From Lysobacter_I brunescens (GTDB lineage Bacteria > Pseudomonadota > Gammaproteobacteria > Xanthomonadales > Xanthomonadaceae), in assembly GCF_042677005.1 (NCBI RefSeq), contig NZ_JBHTIF010000002.1, positions 62,001-126,000 of the forward strand: 64,000 nt of DNA, read 5' to 3'. The notes beneath the pieces are model-generated. The model made no database searches. It was not told where the DNA came from and saw nothing but the letters and a program-made list of their open reading frames with translations. Below, piece after piece: positions 42,154 to 51,072 of this stretch. Position numbers and translations under genes: made by a program. Within the stretch, counting starts at the first letter, position 1, and each line of letters opens with the position of its first letter.

Positions 42154-42861
42154 TCAATCTGTCCGGGCGCGGCATGACCTGATCGATGCGTCGATCACGT
42201 CGTTCGTTGTCGAGTAACCTGCCAGATGCGAGCATCCGCCTCCGATATTCTCGCCGCAGCGATTGAGATTGCACGCATCGAAGAATGCCTTCCGATACTC
42301 CTCGATGAAGCTCTTCGAGCACATTCGCTCCTCCGCAGACAGTGCGTTCCGGTCTGGAATGGATCGAGTCTCACCCTTGCTGTCTTCCAGTGCGTCGCGG
42401 AATTTTTCGGGAAGACTGGCGTTCATGGCCAGCTGGCAACGCTCGTACGAAGCTGAAAGTTCCGAAATTTGCATCTGCAATGCAGCATCTCGTTCCTCTC
42501 GCTTCCTGCGGTCCGCACGGCATTCCGCATCCCCTGCTGCACAACGGCGGATGGAAAGAAGCCTATTCGTTCGCGTCTTTGCATTTCCTGGCGCGTCTCC
42601 GAAGACTGCACGTACCTCGTCGCCCTGCTTGATCGTTTCAAGTTGCCGGACCACGTCGCTATCGGCGATGAATCCGATGGAGGAGAAGCTGGCGCCCTGT
42701 TCTATCTCCAGATGGTCGTCCGAGATCTTCTGGACGTTCCCGACGTGGACGGCATCTTCCGGCAGTGTGGTGCAGCCCGTCACGAAGAAGAGGAGCAGCA
42801 AGGCTGCATATGGCATCGATGCGAAACATCTTGACGGATGGGGATGCGTCCGGGGCGCCAT
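42154..42861 (-). CDS. Hypothetical lipoprotein
   Basis: A 235-residue lipoprotein with a signal ending FFVTGC (Cys about residue 30), then TLPEDAVHVGNV, a short beta-like domain with DDHLEIEQGASFSSIGFIAD, a charged helical region (ADRRKREERDAALQMQ) and a cysteine-containing C-terminus (CNLNRCGENIGGGC). No family recognised. The start is uncertain: a Met at 42861 and another at 42816 both allow a signal peptide, and I took the first. Base composition is lower in GC than the surroundings. Confidence 0.7.
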   Translation of the reverse strand: MAPRTHPHPSRCFASMPYAALLLLFFVTGCTTLPEDAVHVGNVQKISDDHLEIEQGASFSSIGFIADSDVVRQLETIKQGDEVRAVFGDAPGNAKTRTNRLLSIRRCAAGDAECRADRRKREERDAALQMQISELSASYERCQLAMNASLPEKFRDALEDSKGETRSIPDRNALSAEERMCSKSFIEEYRKAFFDACNLNRCGENIGGGCSHLAGYSTTNDVIDASIRSCRARTD

Positions 42862-42958
42862 GATGCCGACAGCTTCGACGACCGCAGATTGCGGATCGTG
42901 ATGCATGCGCGTGATTGATTGCGGTCGGTCGCTGTGTTGTCTCATCGGTTTTCCGGCA

Positions 42959-43336
42959 CTACTGTCCGATCGGGCGCAACTGCTCGGCAAGACTACGCGT
43001 CTTCTCCGTGATTTCGTTGCCGGTGTGCAGCGTCGACTTCCGCTCGATCAGCATGATGTGGCATTCGTCGTTGGCGATGGGGTTGTGGCGCGCGCCCTTG
43101 GGGACAACGAAAGCATCGCCCTCATTCAGGACGACTTTCCGGTCCTCCATCTCAATCGTGAGCGAGCCCTTGAGGATGTAGAAGAGTTCGTCTTCGTATT
43201 CGTGGCTGTGCCACGCTAGCGTGCCCTGTACCTTCGCGACCTTGACGAACGAATCATCAAGTTCGGCCACCACGCGAGGGGACCAGTATTCGTCCAGGCC
43301 GGCCGCAACCTGGCGTGGGGAAACGACGTCTGACAT
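42959..43336 (-). CDS. Cupin-domain protein
   Basis: A 125-residue single cupin. The metal-binding motif 1 region is WHSHEYEDELFYILKG (His-x-His...Glu) and motif 2 GDAFVVPKGARHNP (His). Such small cupins bind a metal and have varied or unknown functions; this one resembles the group annotated as mannose-6-phosphate isomerase-like cupins. A GGAGG lies nine bases before the ATG. It probably forms a short leftward unit with the lipoprotein or stands alone. Confidence 0.9.
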   Translation of the reverse strand: MSDVVSPRQVAAGLDEYWSPRVVAELDDSFVKVAKVQGTLAWHSHEYEDELFYILKGSLTIEMEDRKVVLNEGDAFVVPKGARHNPIANDECHIMLIERKSTLHTGNEITEKTRSLAEQLRPIGQ

Positions 43337-43456
43337 GGGCTGATCCTCCGTTGGGTCGATCGGTGCGACATGGTTACAGGGCTGTCACGCTACATCCGTC
43401 CGGCATGTCGACGCCACCACCCGGCCCCGACATGCATCACCCCCGACTCGGATGGT

Positions 43457-44560
43457 TCACGCCCCGAGGAATGTGTCCAGCCGTGCGACTTCTTCCTGGA
43501 GCGCACGCGTGAAGGCAGGGTCACGCGGCACCCGACCACTGACGTAGCCCGGCTGCACGTCGAGCCGGCCATCGCGGACGGCGGCGTTGGCCCAGCCGAT
43601 GACCTGGCCGCGCCACAGCATCGGCAGGGCGTAGTAGCCGCGCACGCGTTTCGGTGCGGGTGTGTAGGCTTCGAAGCGGTAGGCCCAGCCCCAGAAATGC
43701 TCGAAGCGGTCGCGATCCCAGACGATCGGGTCGAAGGGGGCGAGCAGGCGCACCTCGTCGTCAAGGAGGGTGTCGCTGGCGAAACGACGGCTGCCCGGGT
43801 TCTCGCCCTCGGGCCAGAACCAGCGCACGCTGTCGACGGTGGCCTGCGGCAGTCGCGCCTTCGCCCGTGCGAGCGCGACGCGACGACGATCGCGCCACTG
43901 CGGAGCTGCGGCCATGCCCAGCCACATCACGAAGCGGCTCAGCGTGGCGGCGGGCAGCGGCGCATACTTGGCGACCGTCACGTCGATCAATGCGTCCAGT
44001 GCGGCGTCGGGATCGGCCGGCGCGTCGCGTTCATGGGCGAGCTGCGGTGCGTACAGGCGGATGCCGCCCTCGCGACGGGCCACGCGCAGCAGGCCGCGAT
44101 AGTGCATGCCGTCGAGCAACTGCGTGCTGGCCTTGGAGTTGCCGCCGAACCAGTTCCGGCTGGTGCCGTGCTGGAACGCCGCATCCACCTCGCGCGGATG
44201 GGCCACGCCGCGTTCCTGCACGAATTCGAGCACGGCCCGCGCCTGTGCCCACCGCGCGCGTGGCCACGCGGTGCGTTCCGTGCGCGGGTGCATCAATGCC
44301 TGCGTCGCACGCGGCAGGAAGCCGTAGTTGACGAAGAAATCCTCCTCGATCGCCAGGCGCGGGTAACGCGCCTCCAGATCGCCCGCGCGGTAGTCCTTCA
44401 CCCGGTGGCGCAGGGTCAGGTCCTGCGCCCGCGCCGGCGCGCGGATCGGATCCGCCTGCACGAACCCCAGCTTCGCGATGGCCCGCGACAGCGTTGTCGG
44501 TGCGAACAGGCTGCGCGAGATCGCGTAACGGCGCAGGTGGGGGAGGGTGGGGGTGGTCAT
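43457..44560 (-). CDS. YcaQ-like winged-helix DNA glycosylase family protein
   Basis: A 367-residue protein of the YcaQ/AZL family, which includes DNA glycosylases that unhook interstrand crosslinks. It has the family's catalytic QxD motif region (LGFVQADPIRAPARAQDLTLRHRV), the YPRLAIEEDFFVNYGFLPR segment, and a C-terminal LAPFDPIVWDRDRFEHFWGWAYRFEAYTP-type block (short form FDPIVWDR, YRFEAYTP). A DNA-repair function is therefore probable but not proven. Confidence 0.86.
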   Translation of the reverse strand: MTTPTLPHLRRYAISRSLFAPTTLSRAIAKLGFVQADPIRAPARAQDLTLRHRVKDYRAGDLEARYPRLAIEEDFFVNYGFLPRATQALMHPRTERTAWPRARWAQARAVLEFVQERGVAHPREVDAAFQHGTSRNWFGGNSKASTQLLDGMHYRGLLRVARREGGIRLYAPQLAHERDAPADPDAALDALIDVTVAKYAPLPAATLSRFVMWLGMAAAPQWRDRRRVALARAKARLPQATVDSVRWFWPEGENPGSRRFASDTLLDDEVRLLAPFDPIVWDRDRFEHFWGWAYRFEAYTPAPKRVRGYYALPMLWRGQVIGWANAAVRDGRLDVQPGYVSGRVPRDPAFTRALQEEVARLDTFLGA

Positions 44561-44588
44561 GTGGATCTTTCAGACTTTCAATCAGATT

Positions 44589-44620
44589 GTAGGGCGGAAC
44601 CGCCGGAGGCGATTCCGCCG
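44589..44620. repeat. Single GTAG-headed REP hairpin
   Basis: GTAG (44589-44592) followed by an imperfect palindrome GGCGGAA-x-GGCGATTCCGCC. It is one of several GTAG-type elements in this window and marks the downstream (3') side of the low-GC island gene at 44780. Confidence 0.6.
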
Positions 44621-44779
44621 TGAACGTTGTAATCAATCCAATGGAGCAATTCACTGCGCGGGTTCTGCCCTGCGGTGCTGGAATTTTCGCTGCCACGAAA
44701 CGTGCGCCGGGGTGCACGCTATTCAAGTCATAGGGCGCGCTCCAGTTTGCAGCTTTGTGCGGGTTGCGAAGTTATATCA

Positions 44780-45670
44780 CTATGAATCAAACGGCGACAC
44801 GGGTTCGGTGCGATGATGTTGCTTTAGATTTTTGTGTTCTTCTAGAAGGAAATGAATATAGCTGCGCGTTAAGTTACAGAACAGTCGAGCTTCGTTTAGA
44901 TCTAGAGGTACGCCTTCTGCCAGATCAATTCCATGCCTTACTCCGCCGCCTTTTGGGGATGATAAATAACCATGCATGGATGTGATCCAATCTAAGATAC
45001 GTTCTAAGGTGGTGTCGGCACTCTTGTTTCGTAAGTCGCGCACTATTTGATTGAAATACTTGCCCTCAATTCGCCCAGAGGCACTTTCTAGGTTACGGAA
45101 AGCTGTGGCCACTGTTTCGAGTAGCCAGATAATTTCTTGTACAGCCTCGCGGGCGCGTCCTTCCACCAAGAGATTCTCTGATCGGTTAAGAGAATTTTCG
45201 ATAGTCATCCTTGCGGTTTCAGAGAGCGTTGGTGTTGCCACTGCTACTGGTATCGGAGTGCTGCCAGCTTCGCGTGCGATCAGCTTTGGCGGTTGAATTT
45301 CGTAGCCGATACGATGCTTGAAAAGCACTGAATTGATGAAGGCCGAGTCTGGGGCAAACCAGCCTCTTCCATCGTTCCGAATGGCGTCGCATGCGTTGAC
45401 GAATGCCTCGATAAATAAGGGGGCATTGCCGGCCGCATGTTCCATGGCGCGTGCCAGATCCGATTCCGCCCAGCTTTCGCTAGAGCTGCGCGTAGATGTG
45501 CCGAATGCACTTTTAAAATGCTCAAGTAGGCTCCATCGGTCGCCTTGGCCGGTCATCTTGTCGATGATCGAGTTGAATTCCCAAATGGCTTCATTCGGTA
45601 TGGAAGTATTGATGAAGTGACCATCCGGAGGTGGTGAAAATCGCCAGCTTCCCGGAAACTGCAAGCCCAT
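44780..45670 (-). CDS. Hypothetical protein, possible abortive-infection-type, island gene
   Basis: A 296-residue protein. Not confidently recognised. The N-terminal 125 residues are soluble with aromatic motifs (FSPPPDGHF, GRGWFAPDSAFINSVL); the C-terminal half (about 150-290) is helical with EAVQEIIWLLETVATAFRNL, IEGKYFNQIVRDLRN, and GVRHGIDLAEGVPLDLNEARLFCNL. That second half looks like the helical C-terminal domains of abortive-infection proteins, but this is from memory of pattern only. The DNA is clearly less GC-rich than neighbours and uses AT-ending codons, indicating horizontal acquisition. It is flanked by REP-type elements. Confidence 0.72.
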   Translation of the reverse strand: MGLQFPGSWRFSPPPDGHFINTSIPNEAIWEFNSIIDKMTGQGDRWSLLEHFKSAFGTSTRSSSESWAESDLARAMEHAAGNAPLFIEAFVNACDAIRNDGRGWFAPDSAFINSVLFKHRIGYEIQPPKLIAREAGSTPIPVAVATPTLSETARMTIENSLNRSENLLVEGRAREAVQEIIWLLETVATAFRNLESASGRIEGKYFNQIVRDLRNKSADTTLERILDWITSMHGYLSSPKGGGVRHGIDLAEGVPLDLNEARLFCNLTRSYIHFLLEEHKNLKQHHRTEPVSPFDS

Positions 45671-45729
45671 GCTTACCTCGCTTGATTGGGTTCTTGGTGA
45701 GTTGTTGAGGAACTGTTGGGTTCAGCGCT

Positions 45730-45817
45730 GTAGTGTGGGCATTCTGCCTGCCGCGGTTCTATGGGCGTCTGTACGGCAAGCTGTCGCTTGCGATGGTGGG
45801 CAGAATGCCCACCCTAC
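45730..45817. repeat. GTAG-type inverted repeat pair
   Basis: A 19-base unit starting GTAG (45730-45748) is repeated in reverse complement at 45799-45817 with one mismatch. The two arms flank about 50 bases. The right end lies 10 bases from the terminator of the S9 peptidase gene. Confidence 0.75.
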
Positions 45818-45827
45818 TTCACGCGTG

Positions 45828-45855
45828 AAAAGGGCCACCCTCCGGCAGCCCTTTT
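45828..45855 (-). terminator. Terminator of the S9 peptidase gene
   Basis: AAAAGGGC (45828-45835) pairs with GCCCTTTT (45848-45855). On the minus strand the stem is followed by TTTTCACG. It lies just after the stop at 45862. Confidence 0.7.
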
Positions 45856-45861
45856 CATCCA

Positions 45862-47905
45862 TCACTTCTTCGGCAGCGCGTAGTCCACCTGGTAGGCGGG
45901 TGGTTCGCCGCCGGGTCCGGTGAGGTAGTGCTTCATCCATTGCATCAGGCGCAGCGAGTAGTCGTACCGAGAGGCGGCGCGCTGGTTGCCGTGGCCTTCG
46001 CCGGGGTAGAGGACGAGACGGACCGGGGCCTTGCCGGCGAGCTTGAGGTAGCGATACAGCATGTACGACTGCATCGGCGGCACGCGGGGGTCGGCTTCGC
46101 CGTGCAGGATCAGCGTGGGTGTGCGCGATTTCTGCGCGTGGGTGATCGGGCTCTGCTGGCGGAACATCTCCGGGTCTTCCCACGGCCACTTGCCCATGTG
46201 GACGAGGTACTGCTCCCACGGGATGTCGCCGGTGGTGACGAGGCTGGCCTGGTCGGAGATGCCGACGAAGGTCACCGCGGCGGCGAAGCGCTCGCTGTAG
46301 TAGGTGGCGCCCCAGGCGCTGGCGTAGCCGCCGTAGGAGCCGCCGGTGATGCCGACCTTCACCTTGTCGACGAGGCCGGTCGCGATGAGGTGATCGACGC
46401 CGTCGACGATGTCGTCGAATTCGCCCATGCCGGGCTTGCCGAAGCCGAGCTTCGAGAACGCGACGCCGCGCCCGGTGCTGCTGCGGTAGTTCGGCAGGAA
46501 CGAGGCGAAGCCCTGCGCGGCCAGCACGTGCACCGGCTGTGAATAGCCGTTGATCCAGCCGTTGGAGAAATGCGCTTCGGGGCCGCCATGCACGATGGTG
46601 ACCAGCGGCACGCGCTCGTTGCCCTTGCGGTCCAGCGGATGCACCAGCAGGCCTTCGATGTCGAGGCCGTCGCGGGTCTTGTAGCGAATCACTTCCTGCT
46701 TCGCCATGCGCACGCCGGTCAGCCATGCGCACGCCGGTCAGCCAGGCGTTGCTGGTGGTCAGCCTGCGCGCTTCGCCGCCGGCAGCGGCCTGCAGGAAGG
46801 CTTCGCTCGGGTGCTGCGGCGTGCTGCCGGTGAGGGCGAGATCGCCCTGGTTCGACAGACTGAAGCCGTTCCAGATCGGGCCGCCCAGCGCGAGCAGCGT
46901 GCGCGGATTGCTGCCGTCGCCGCCGACTTCGCCCACGCGGGCCTGGACGCCTTCGTGGGCGATGAACACCAGACGCTTGCCGTCGCGCCACTTCGCGTCG
47001 GTGACGTGACCCTGCAGGCCCGGCAGCATGTCGCGGAAGTCGCCGCCATTCTTGCCGGTGACCATCAGCCGGCCCTGCTGGGCATCGTGCCTGTCCTCGG
47101 CGGAAATGAAGGCGAGCTGCGCACCGTCGGTGCTCCACGCCAGGCCGCCGATCTTGCCGGGATTCTCGACCTTGCCCAGCACCTTGCCGTCGGGCGCGAC
47201 GATGCGCACGCGGGTGAACACCAGGGTGTCGTCGGTGAGCTGGCGCGGCGCGACCAGCAGGGCGATGCGATCACCGGCGGGGCTCCAGGCCAGCGACTGG
47301 ATGCTGCCCTCGACCGGCACCTTGCGCGGCTCGGCCTTGTCGCTGTCGAGATCGACGATCCACAGGCCAACCGGCGTCCAGTCCTCTTCGTAGACCTTCT
47401 GGGTGAAGCCCTTCTTCTTCAGACCCTTGAGTTCATCGCTCTCCGGCTCGCTTGCCAGCAGCGCGGCGCGACGGCCATCGGGCGACAAGCTGAAGGCGCG
47501 GATGTCGGACTTGAGCTTGGCGATCACCCGGGATTCACCGCCGCCCAGCGGGATGCGGTACAGCGCCCGGAACTCGTCGCCCTCGCGCTTGGCGAGGTAG
47601 GCGATGCCGCTGGAATCCGGCATCCACGTGACCGAGCCGACGTTCACCTTGCCGGTGATGAAGCCGCGACTGGCGCCGTTGCGGTCGGCGACATGCAGTT
47701 CGGTCCAGGCCGACCCGTCGTCGTCGACGCCGGGCTGGCGCTGCACCGACAGCGTGTAGGCGACCTGCCGCCCGTCCGGGCTGATCTCGGCCTGCGACAC
47801 CGCCCGCAGCTTGGCGACCTGATCCAGTGTCATGCCCGACTGGGCATGGACCACGCCGACCAGCGACAACAACGCGCCGGCCAGCAATATCGTCATCGAG
47901 CGCAT
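45862..47905 (-). pseudogene. S9-family prolyl oligopeptidase, frameshifted by a 19-bp tandem duplication
   Basis: The gene reads as a secreted S9C-type peptidase. N-terminal part: signal peptide (LLAGALLSLVGVVHAQ) and a beta-propeller with repeated SPDGR/SPAGD-type blades. C-terminal part: alpha/beta-hydrolase domain with the nucleophile in GGSYGGYA, the HGEADPRVPP Asp segment and GEGHG His. A 19-base tandem duplication (46705-46723 and 46724-46742) shifts the frame between LTGVRMA and KQEVIRYK. Removing one copy restores 2025 bases, 674 codons, the usual length. As read, the product would stop being a peptidase after the propeller, and the hydrolase domain is an isolated frame (45862-46713). 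A GGGGAG precedes the ATG. Confidence 0.9.
46705..46742. repeat. 19-bp direct tandem duplication
   Basis: Two identical 19-base copies lie head to tail inside the S9 peptidase frame (46705-46723, 46724-46742). Because 19 is not a multiple of three it creates the frameshift. Replication slippage would explain it; an assembly artefact is possible. Confidence 0.95.
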
Positions 47906-48038
47906 TCGCGACTCCCCATGGAAAACCGGACTCGAACTTTGGACGCGAAGCGAGCGGATGACAAGGCGCGGATCTGGCGTGTCGGGGTGTTGCGCAGCAT
48001 GCGGGGGCGTGTGGTCGGGCGAAGCCCCGTGGGCGGAT

Positions 48039-48605
48039 TCAGCCCGCGGCCTTGGGCGGTTTGAAGGCCTTGCTGTAGTGGCCCGACGGGTCGAAGCAGC
48101 ACACGCGCCGCTGGCCCGATGCCAGCTTGTCGCAGGCCTCGTCGACCCGTTTCCTGCGCGTGGCGGCCTGTTTCGCGGAGACGATCCAGTGGATCCAGTC
48201 CACACGCGCGAGCGTGGTGGTGTCCTCCCATACGACCCGGGCCTCGTGCGATGCGGCCAGGGCATCGCGCAGATCGTCCGGCACCTCGGGCTCGGGTTCC
48301 TCGTCGACGGGAGCGACCTCGAACACAGCCACGTCGCCGAATTCCGCACCCGCAGCAGCCATCATCGCGGCGTCGATCCGCAGCCAGTGTCCGAGGTTGC
48401 CGTCCGGTTCCAGCATCGCGCGGAAAGGCGCGCCGTTGATCGTGCCGTCGATGCTCGTTCTGCCGCGTCTGGGCAAGGTGTCGCTCGCCGCGCCCGGGAG
48501 GATCACGAAGGCCCAGCAAGCATCGCCATCCGGTTTCGCGGGGCGGAGGAGCTTTGCTTCGAATCGCGACTTCGGGTTGCCTGTTTTCACTTCGAAGTCC
48601 TCCAT
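48039..48605 (-). CDS. YdeI/OmpD-associated family protein (DUF1905)
   Basis: A 188-residue protein with an N-terminal DUF1905-like beta-barrel (RFEAKLLRP, CWAFVILPGAASDTLPRRG, GTINGAPFRAMLEPDGNLGHWLRI in pieces) and a C-terminal OmdA-type helical region with the bacteriocin-protection-type motif RRKRVDEACDKLASGQRR. Known members are of uncertain function. It precedes the S9 gene on the same strand with 133 bases between. Its 5' end is preceded by DUF2200, 24 bases away. Confidence 0.88.
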   Translation of the reverse strand: MEDFEVKTGNPKSRFEAKLLRPAKPDGDACWAFVILPGAASDTLPRRGRTSIDGTINGAPFRAMLEPDGNLGHWLRIDAAMMAAAGAEFGDVAVFEVAPVDEEPEPEVPDDLRDALAASHEARVVWEDTTTLARVDWIHWIVSAKQAATRRKRVDEACDKLASGQRRVCCFDPSGHYSKAFKPPKAAG

Positions 48606-48629
48606 CCACTCATTCGATCTTCGCCCATG

Positions 48630-48980
48630 TCATGAACGCAGGATCTTCTCCATCGGCTTCCCCTTCGCCAACTCGTCGATCAGCTTGTCGAGATGGCGGA
48701 TCTCGCGCATCAGCGGGTCTTCCACCGCTTCGACCCGGACGCCGCAGACCACGCCCTTGATCTCGAAACGCTTGGGATGCATCGCCGGCGCCTGTGCGAA
48801 GAAGGTCTCGAAGTCGACGGAGGCATCGATCTGCTGCTGCAGGCCGGCCGCGTCGTAGCCGGTCAGCCAGCAGAGGATGCGGTCGACATCGTCCTTCGTG
48901 CGCTGCTTGCGCTCCGCCTTCTGGACGTACATCGGATACACCCTGGCGAAAGTGGTGGCGAAGATGCGGTGGCCTGGCAT
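48630..48980 (-). CDS. DUF2200 protein
   Basis: A 116-residue DUF2200 protein, function unknown. The family's features are FATTFARVYPMYVQKAERK-type start (short form VYPMYVQKAERK), RTKDDVDRILCWLTGYD and DPLMREIRHLDKLIDELAKGK-type end (short form MREIRHLDKLIDELAKG). It looks intact. It sits immediately upstream of the YdeI-like gene and probably shares its transcript. Confidence 0.9.
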   Translation of the reverse strand: MPGHRIFATTFARVYPMYVQKAERKQRTKDDVDRILCWLTGYDAAGLQQQIDASVDFETFFAQAPAMHPKRFEIKGVVCGVRVEAVEDPLMREIRHLDKLIDELAKGKPMEKILRS

Positions 48981-49126
48981 GGCGTTCGTCCTCGGGTCGT
49001 GACGGTCACCCGCATGAGTCTACCCTCCGATCGCGCGGGATTGCCTGACTGGCCTGCATGCGACAGGCTCGACGTTGTTGACGGAAGCCACTTCCCTCAC
49101 TGCGTCCGCCATCGTCCGGAGCCGCC

Positions 49127-49774
49127 ATGTCACTGCATCGCTTTCCGCATCTGCTCTTCGTCGTCTGCTGCGTGATGTCGGCAGCGCCCTGCATCGCTGC
49201 CGATCGCATCCAGCCCGCGCGGATGGAGGCCGAGGATCTCGTGTCCTACATGCCCGACGGTGGCGTGATCGAGATCCGCCTGGACCAGGACGTCACCGGC
49301 GATGGCCTGCGCGACCTGGTGTTCGTGGCGCGCAACGACGAGACCCGCGTGCTGAAGGTGATGGTCGCCTATGCGGACGAGTTCGACATGGGCTATGCCC
49401 CGGTCGGTGAGATGCGCATGGGCGATTCCCCGCTGGGTGATGCCTCGCTGAGCGTGAAGAAGGGCGTGCTGATCGTCGAGGACCTGGATGGTGGCACTAC
49501 CGCGATCCAGTCGCTGTACCGCTTCCGCTTCGACCCGAAGGAAAACCGGATGCGCCTGATCGGCGACGACGTCAGCCTGTACAGCCGCACCAACGCGCAC
49601 GATTCGACCTCGATCAGCACCAACCGCCTGGCCGGCGTGCAGATCGTGAAGCGCAGCGTGGTCGGCAAGGACGGCTACACCGACCAGCCCGAGCAGAAGA
49701 AGCAGGTGTCCAAGGCGCCGGTGTGGATGGAGGACGCGCCGTCGCCGGCGAAGACGCTGGATTGGGATCAGTAG
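49127..49774 (+). CDS. Exported hypothetical protein with FG-GAP/VCBS-like repeats
   Basis: A 215-residue exported protein. A signal peptide (ending CIAAD, about residue 26) is followed by a beta-rich region with DVTGDGLRDLVFVARND, a calcium-binding-like DxTGDGxxDL pattern as in VCBS/FG-GAP repeats, and DLDGGTTAIQSLYRFRF. The C-terminal 40 residues are polar and Pro/Lys-rich. No specific function recognised. A HAD-family pseudogene follows 47 bases later. Confidence 0.8.
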   Translation: MSLHRFPHLLFVVCCVMSAAPCIAADRIQPARMEAEDLVSYMPDGGVIEIRLDQDVTGDGLRDLVFVARNDETRVLKVMVAYADEFDMGYAPVGEMRMGDSPLGDASLSVKKGVLIVEDLDGGTTAIQSLYRFRFDPKENRMRLIGDDVSLYSRTNAHDSTSISTNRLAGVQIVKRSVVGKDGYTDQPEQKKQVSKAPVWMEDAPSPAKTLDWDQ

Positions 49775-49821
49775 GCGCAATCGGGTTGCGCCATGCGTGG
49801 CTGGCGCGCGACGATGGCGGC

Positions 49822-50376
49822 ATGACCGCCCGCACGCTGTTGATCCTCGACATCGACGAAACCCTGGTGCATGCGACCGATGCGCCGCTCGACCGCACGC
49901 ACGATTTCGAGGTCGGGCCGTAAGTGGTGTATCGCCGGCCCGGCGTCGAGCGATTCATCCGCGAGATGCACGCGCATTTCGAGCTGGCGGTGTGGACCTC
50001 GTCGACGCGGCTGTACGCCGAGCCTGTGGTGGCCGAACTGTTTCCCGCCGGCATCACCCCTAGTTTCGTCTGGTCGCGGGAGCGCTGCACGCGGCGGTTC
50101 GATCCGGACACCCATGACTTCGAATGGGCGAAGAGCCTCGACAAGGTGAAACGGCGCGGCTATGCGCTGGAACGCGTGCTGATCGTCGACGACACGCCGA
50201 AGAAGCTGGAGCGGCATTACGGCAACCTGGTGCGCGTGAAGCCCTTCGAGGGCGACCCTGCCGATACCGAACTGCACGGTCTTGTCGAATATCTGCCGAC
50301 GCTGGCCGATGCGACGAACGTGCGCCGCATCGAGAAGCGCTACTGGCGCAAGGCGCGGATGTCTTCCGGCGCCTGA
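49822..50376 (+). pseudogene. FCP1/NLI-interacting-factor-like HAD phosphatase with in-frame TAA
   Basis: One frame of 185 codons from ATG 49822 encodes a HAD phosphatase of the NIF (FCP1-like) type: LLILDIDETLVHA (nucleophile Asp10 and Asp12), VWTSSTRLYAE and VLIVDDTPKKLERHYGN. A TAA at 49921-49923 (codon 34) interrupts it exactly where relatives have Tyr in a GP-Tyr-VVYRRP context, consistent with TAC to TAA. There is no frameshift. The remainder from GTG 49924 is open but lacks the catalytic aspartates, so a re-initiated product would be inactive. A sequence error is the alternative. Confidence 0.85.
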
Positions 50377-50387
50377 TGGCGTTCGGT

Positions 50388-50921
50388 TTACTTGGCTGCC
50401 GCTGCGTTTGCGGACGCCACCCGCTTCACATGCAGGTCGGCGATGTGCGCTGCGGGTTTGCCGCCTTCCCAGAAGCGCCATTGCGTGCGGATCTCGTCGG
50501 CGGCGACGAAGGTGAAGTCGGCGTCGTGCATGTGGCCGGCGGTGGCAGGGTCGAAATTCACCGCGCCGTCGAAGGCGAAGGCGATCCGGCCGTCGCGTTC
50601 CTCGCGGGCGCGCATCTTCGGGTGGTTGCCGCTGGCGCAGAAGTGGACCAGCACCACGTCGTCGCCGTCCTTGACGTAGAGGGTGCGCATCTCGTGCGGC
50701 GTCCCCGCGAACAGCAGTTCCTCCACCGCGCTGCCGTTGGCGGTGACGGTGTAGCTGACCTTCACGCCCGGGGCGGAATTGCCGTCCAGGCCTTCGCCGC
50801 TCCAGTCCCCGGCGAGGGCCTTGAAGCGATCAAGCAGGTGCGGCCTGGCGGCGGGCGCATCCGCCGCGAAGGCGGGCAGGGCGAGGGCAGAGAGGAGGAC
50901 GAGGGCGGCGAGACGACGCAT
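50388..50921 (-). CDS. Exported hypothetical protein (heme-binding-like beta barrel/DUF1579-like)
   Basis: A 177-residue exported protein with a signal peptide (ALVLLSALALPAFAAD) and a beta-rich domain beginning LLDRFKALAGDWSGEG, a pattern seen in DUF1579 and lipocalin-like proteins, with HEMRTLYVKDGDDVVLVHFCASGNHPKMR-type segment (short form DVVLVHFCASGNH). The start at 50921 gives the signal peptide; an ORF reading to 51062 runs through the REP element. Function unknown. It converges with the HAD pseudogene. Confidence 0.8.
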   Translation of the reverse strand: MRRLAALVLLSALALPAFAADAPAARPHLLDRFKALAGDWSGEGLDGNSAPGVKVSYTVTANGSAVEELLFAGTPHEMRTLYVKDGDDVVLVHFCASGNHPKMRAREERDGRIAFAFDGAVNFDPATAGHMHDADFTFVAADEIRTQWRFWEGGKPAAHIADLHVKRVASANAAAAK

Positions 50922-50976
50922 GGCGGCACTCCGGAGGCGGTTGTGGGCCGATCGTACGCCGATGCGAAGCGGCTGC

Positions 50977-51067
50977 GTAGGGTGGCGGTGAGCGCAGCGA
51001 ATCCCACCTTTGCGGACGCATGGCCGTCGTTCGATAGTGGGGTTCGCTGCGCTCACCGCCACCCTAC
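50977..51067. repeat. GTAG-headed REP inverted pair
   Basis: A perfect 25-base inverted repeat: 50977-51001 (starts GTAGGGTGGCGG) and its exact reverse complement at 51043-51067, separated by 41 bases. It lies between the 3' end of greB and the 5' end of the hypothetical gene, both on the minus strand. Confidence 0.85.
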
Positions 51068-51072
51068 GGGCC

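Noticed and set aside
45862..46713. Independent alpha/beta-hydrolase gene
   Set aside because: It is the C-terminal domain of the S9 peptidase; the 19-bp duplication explains the split exactly.
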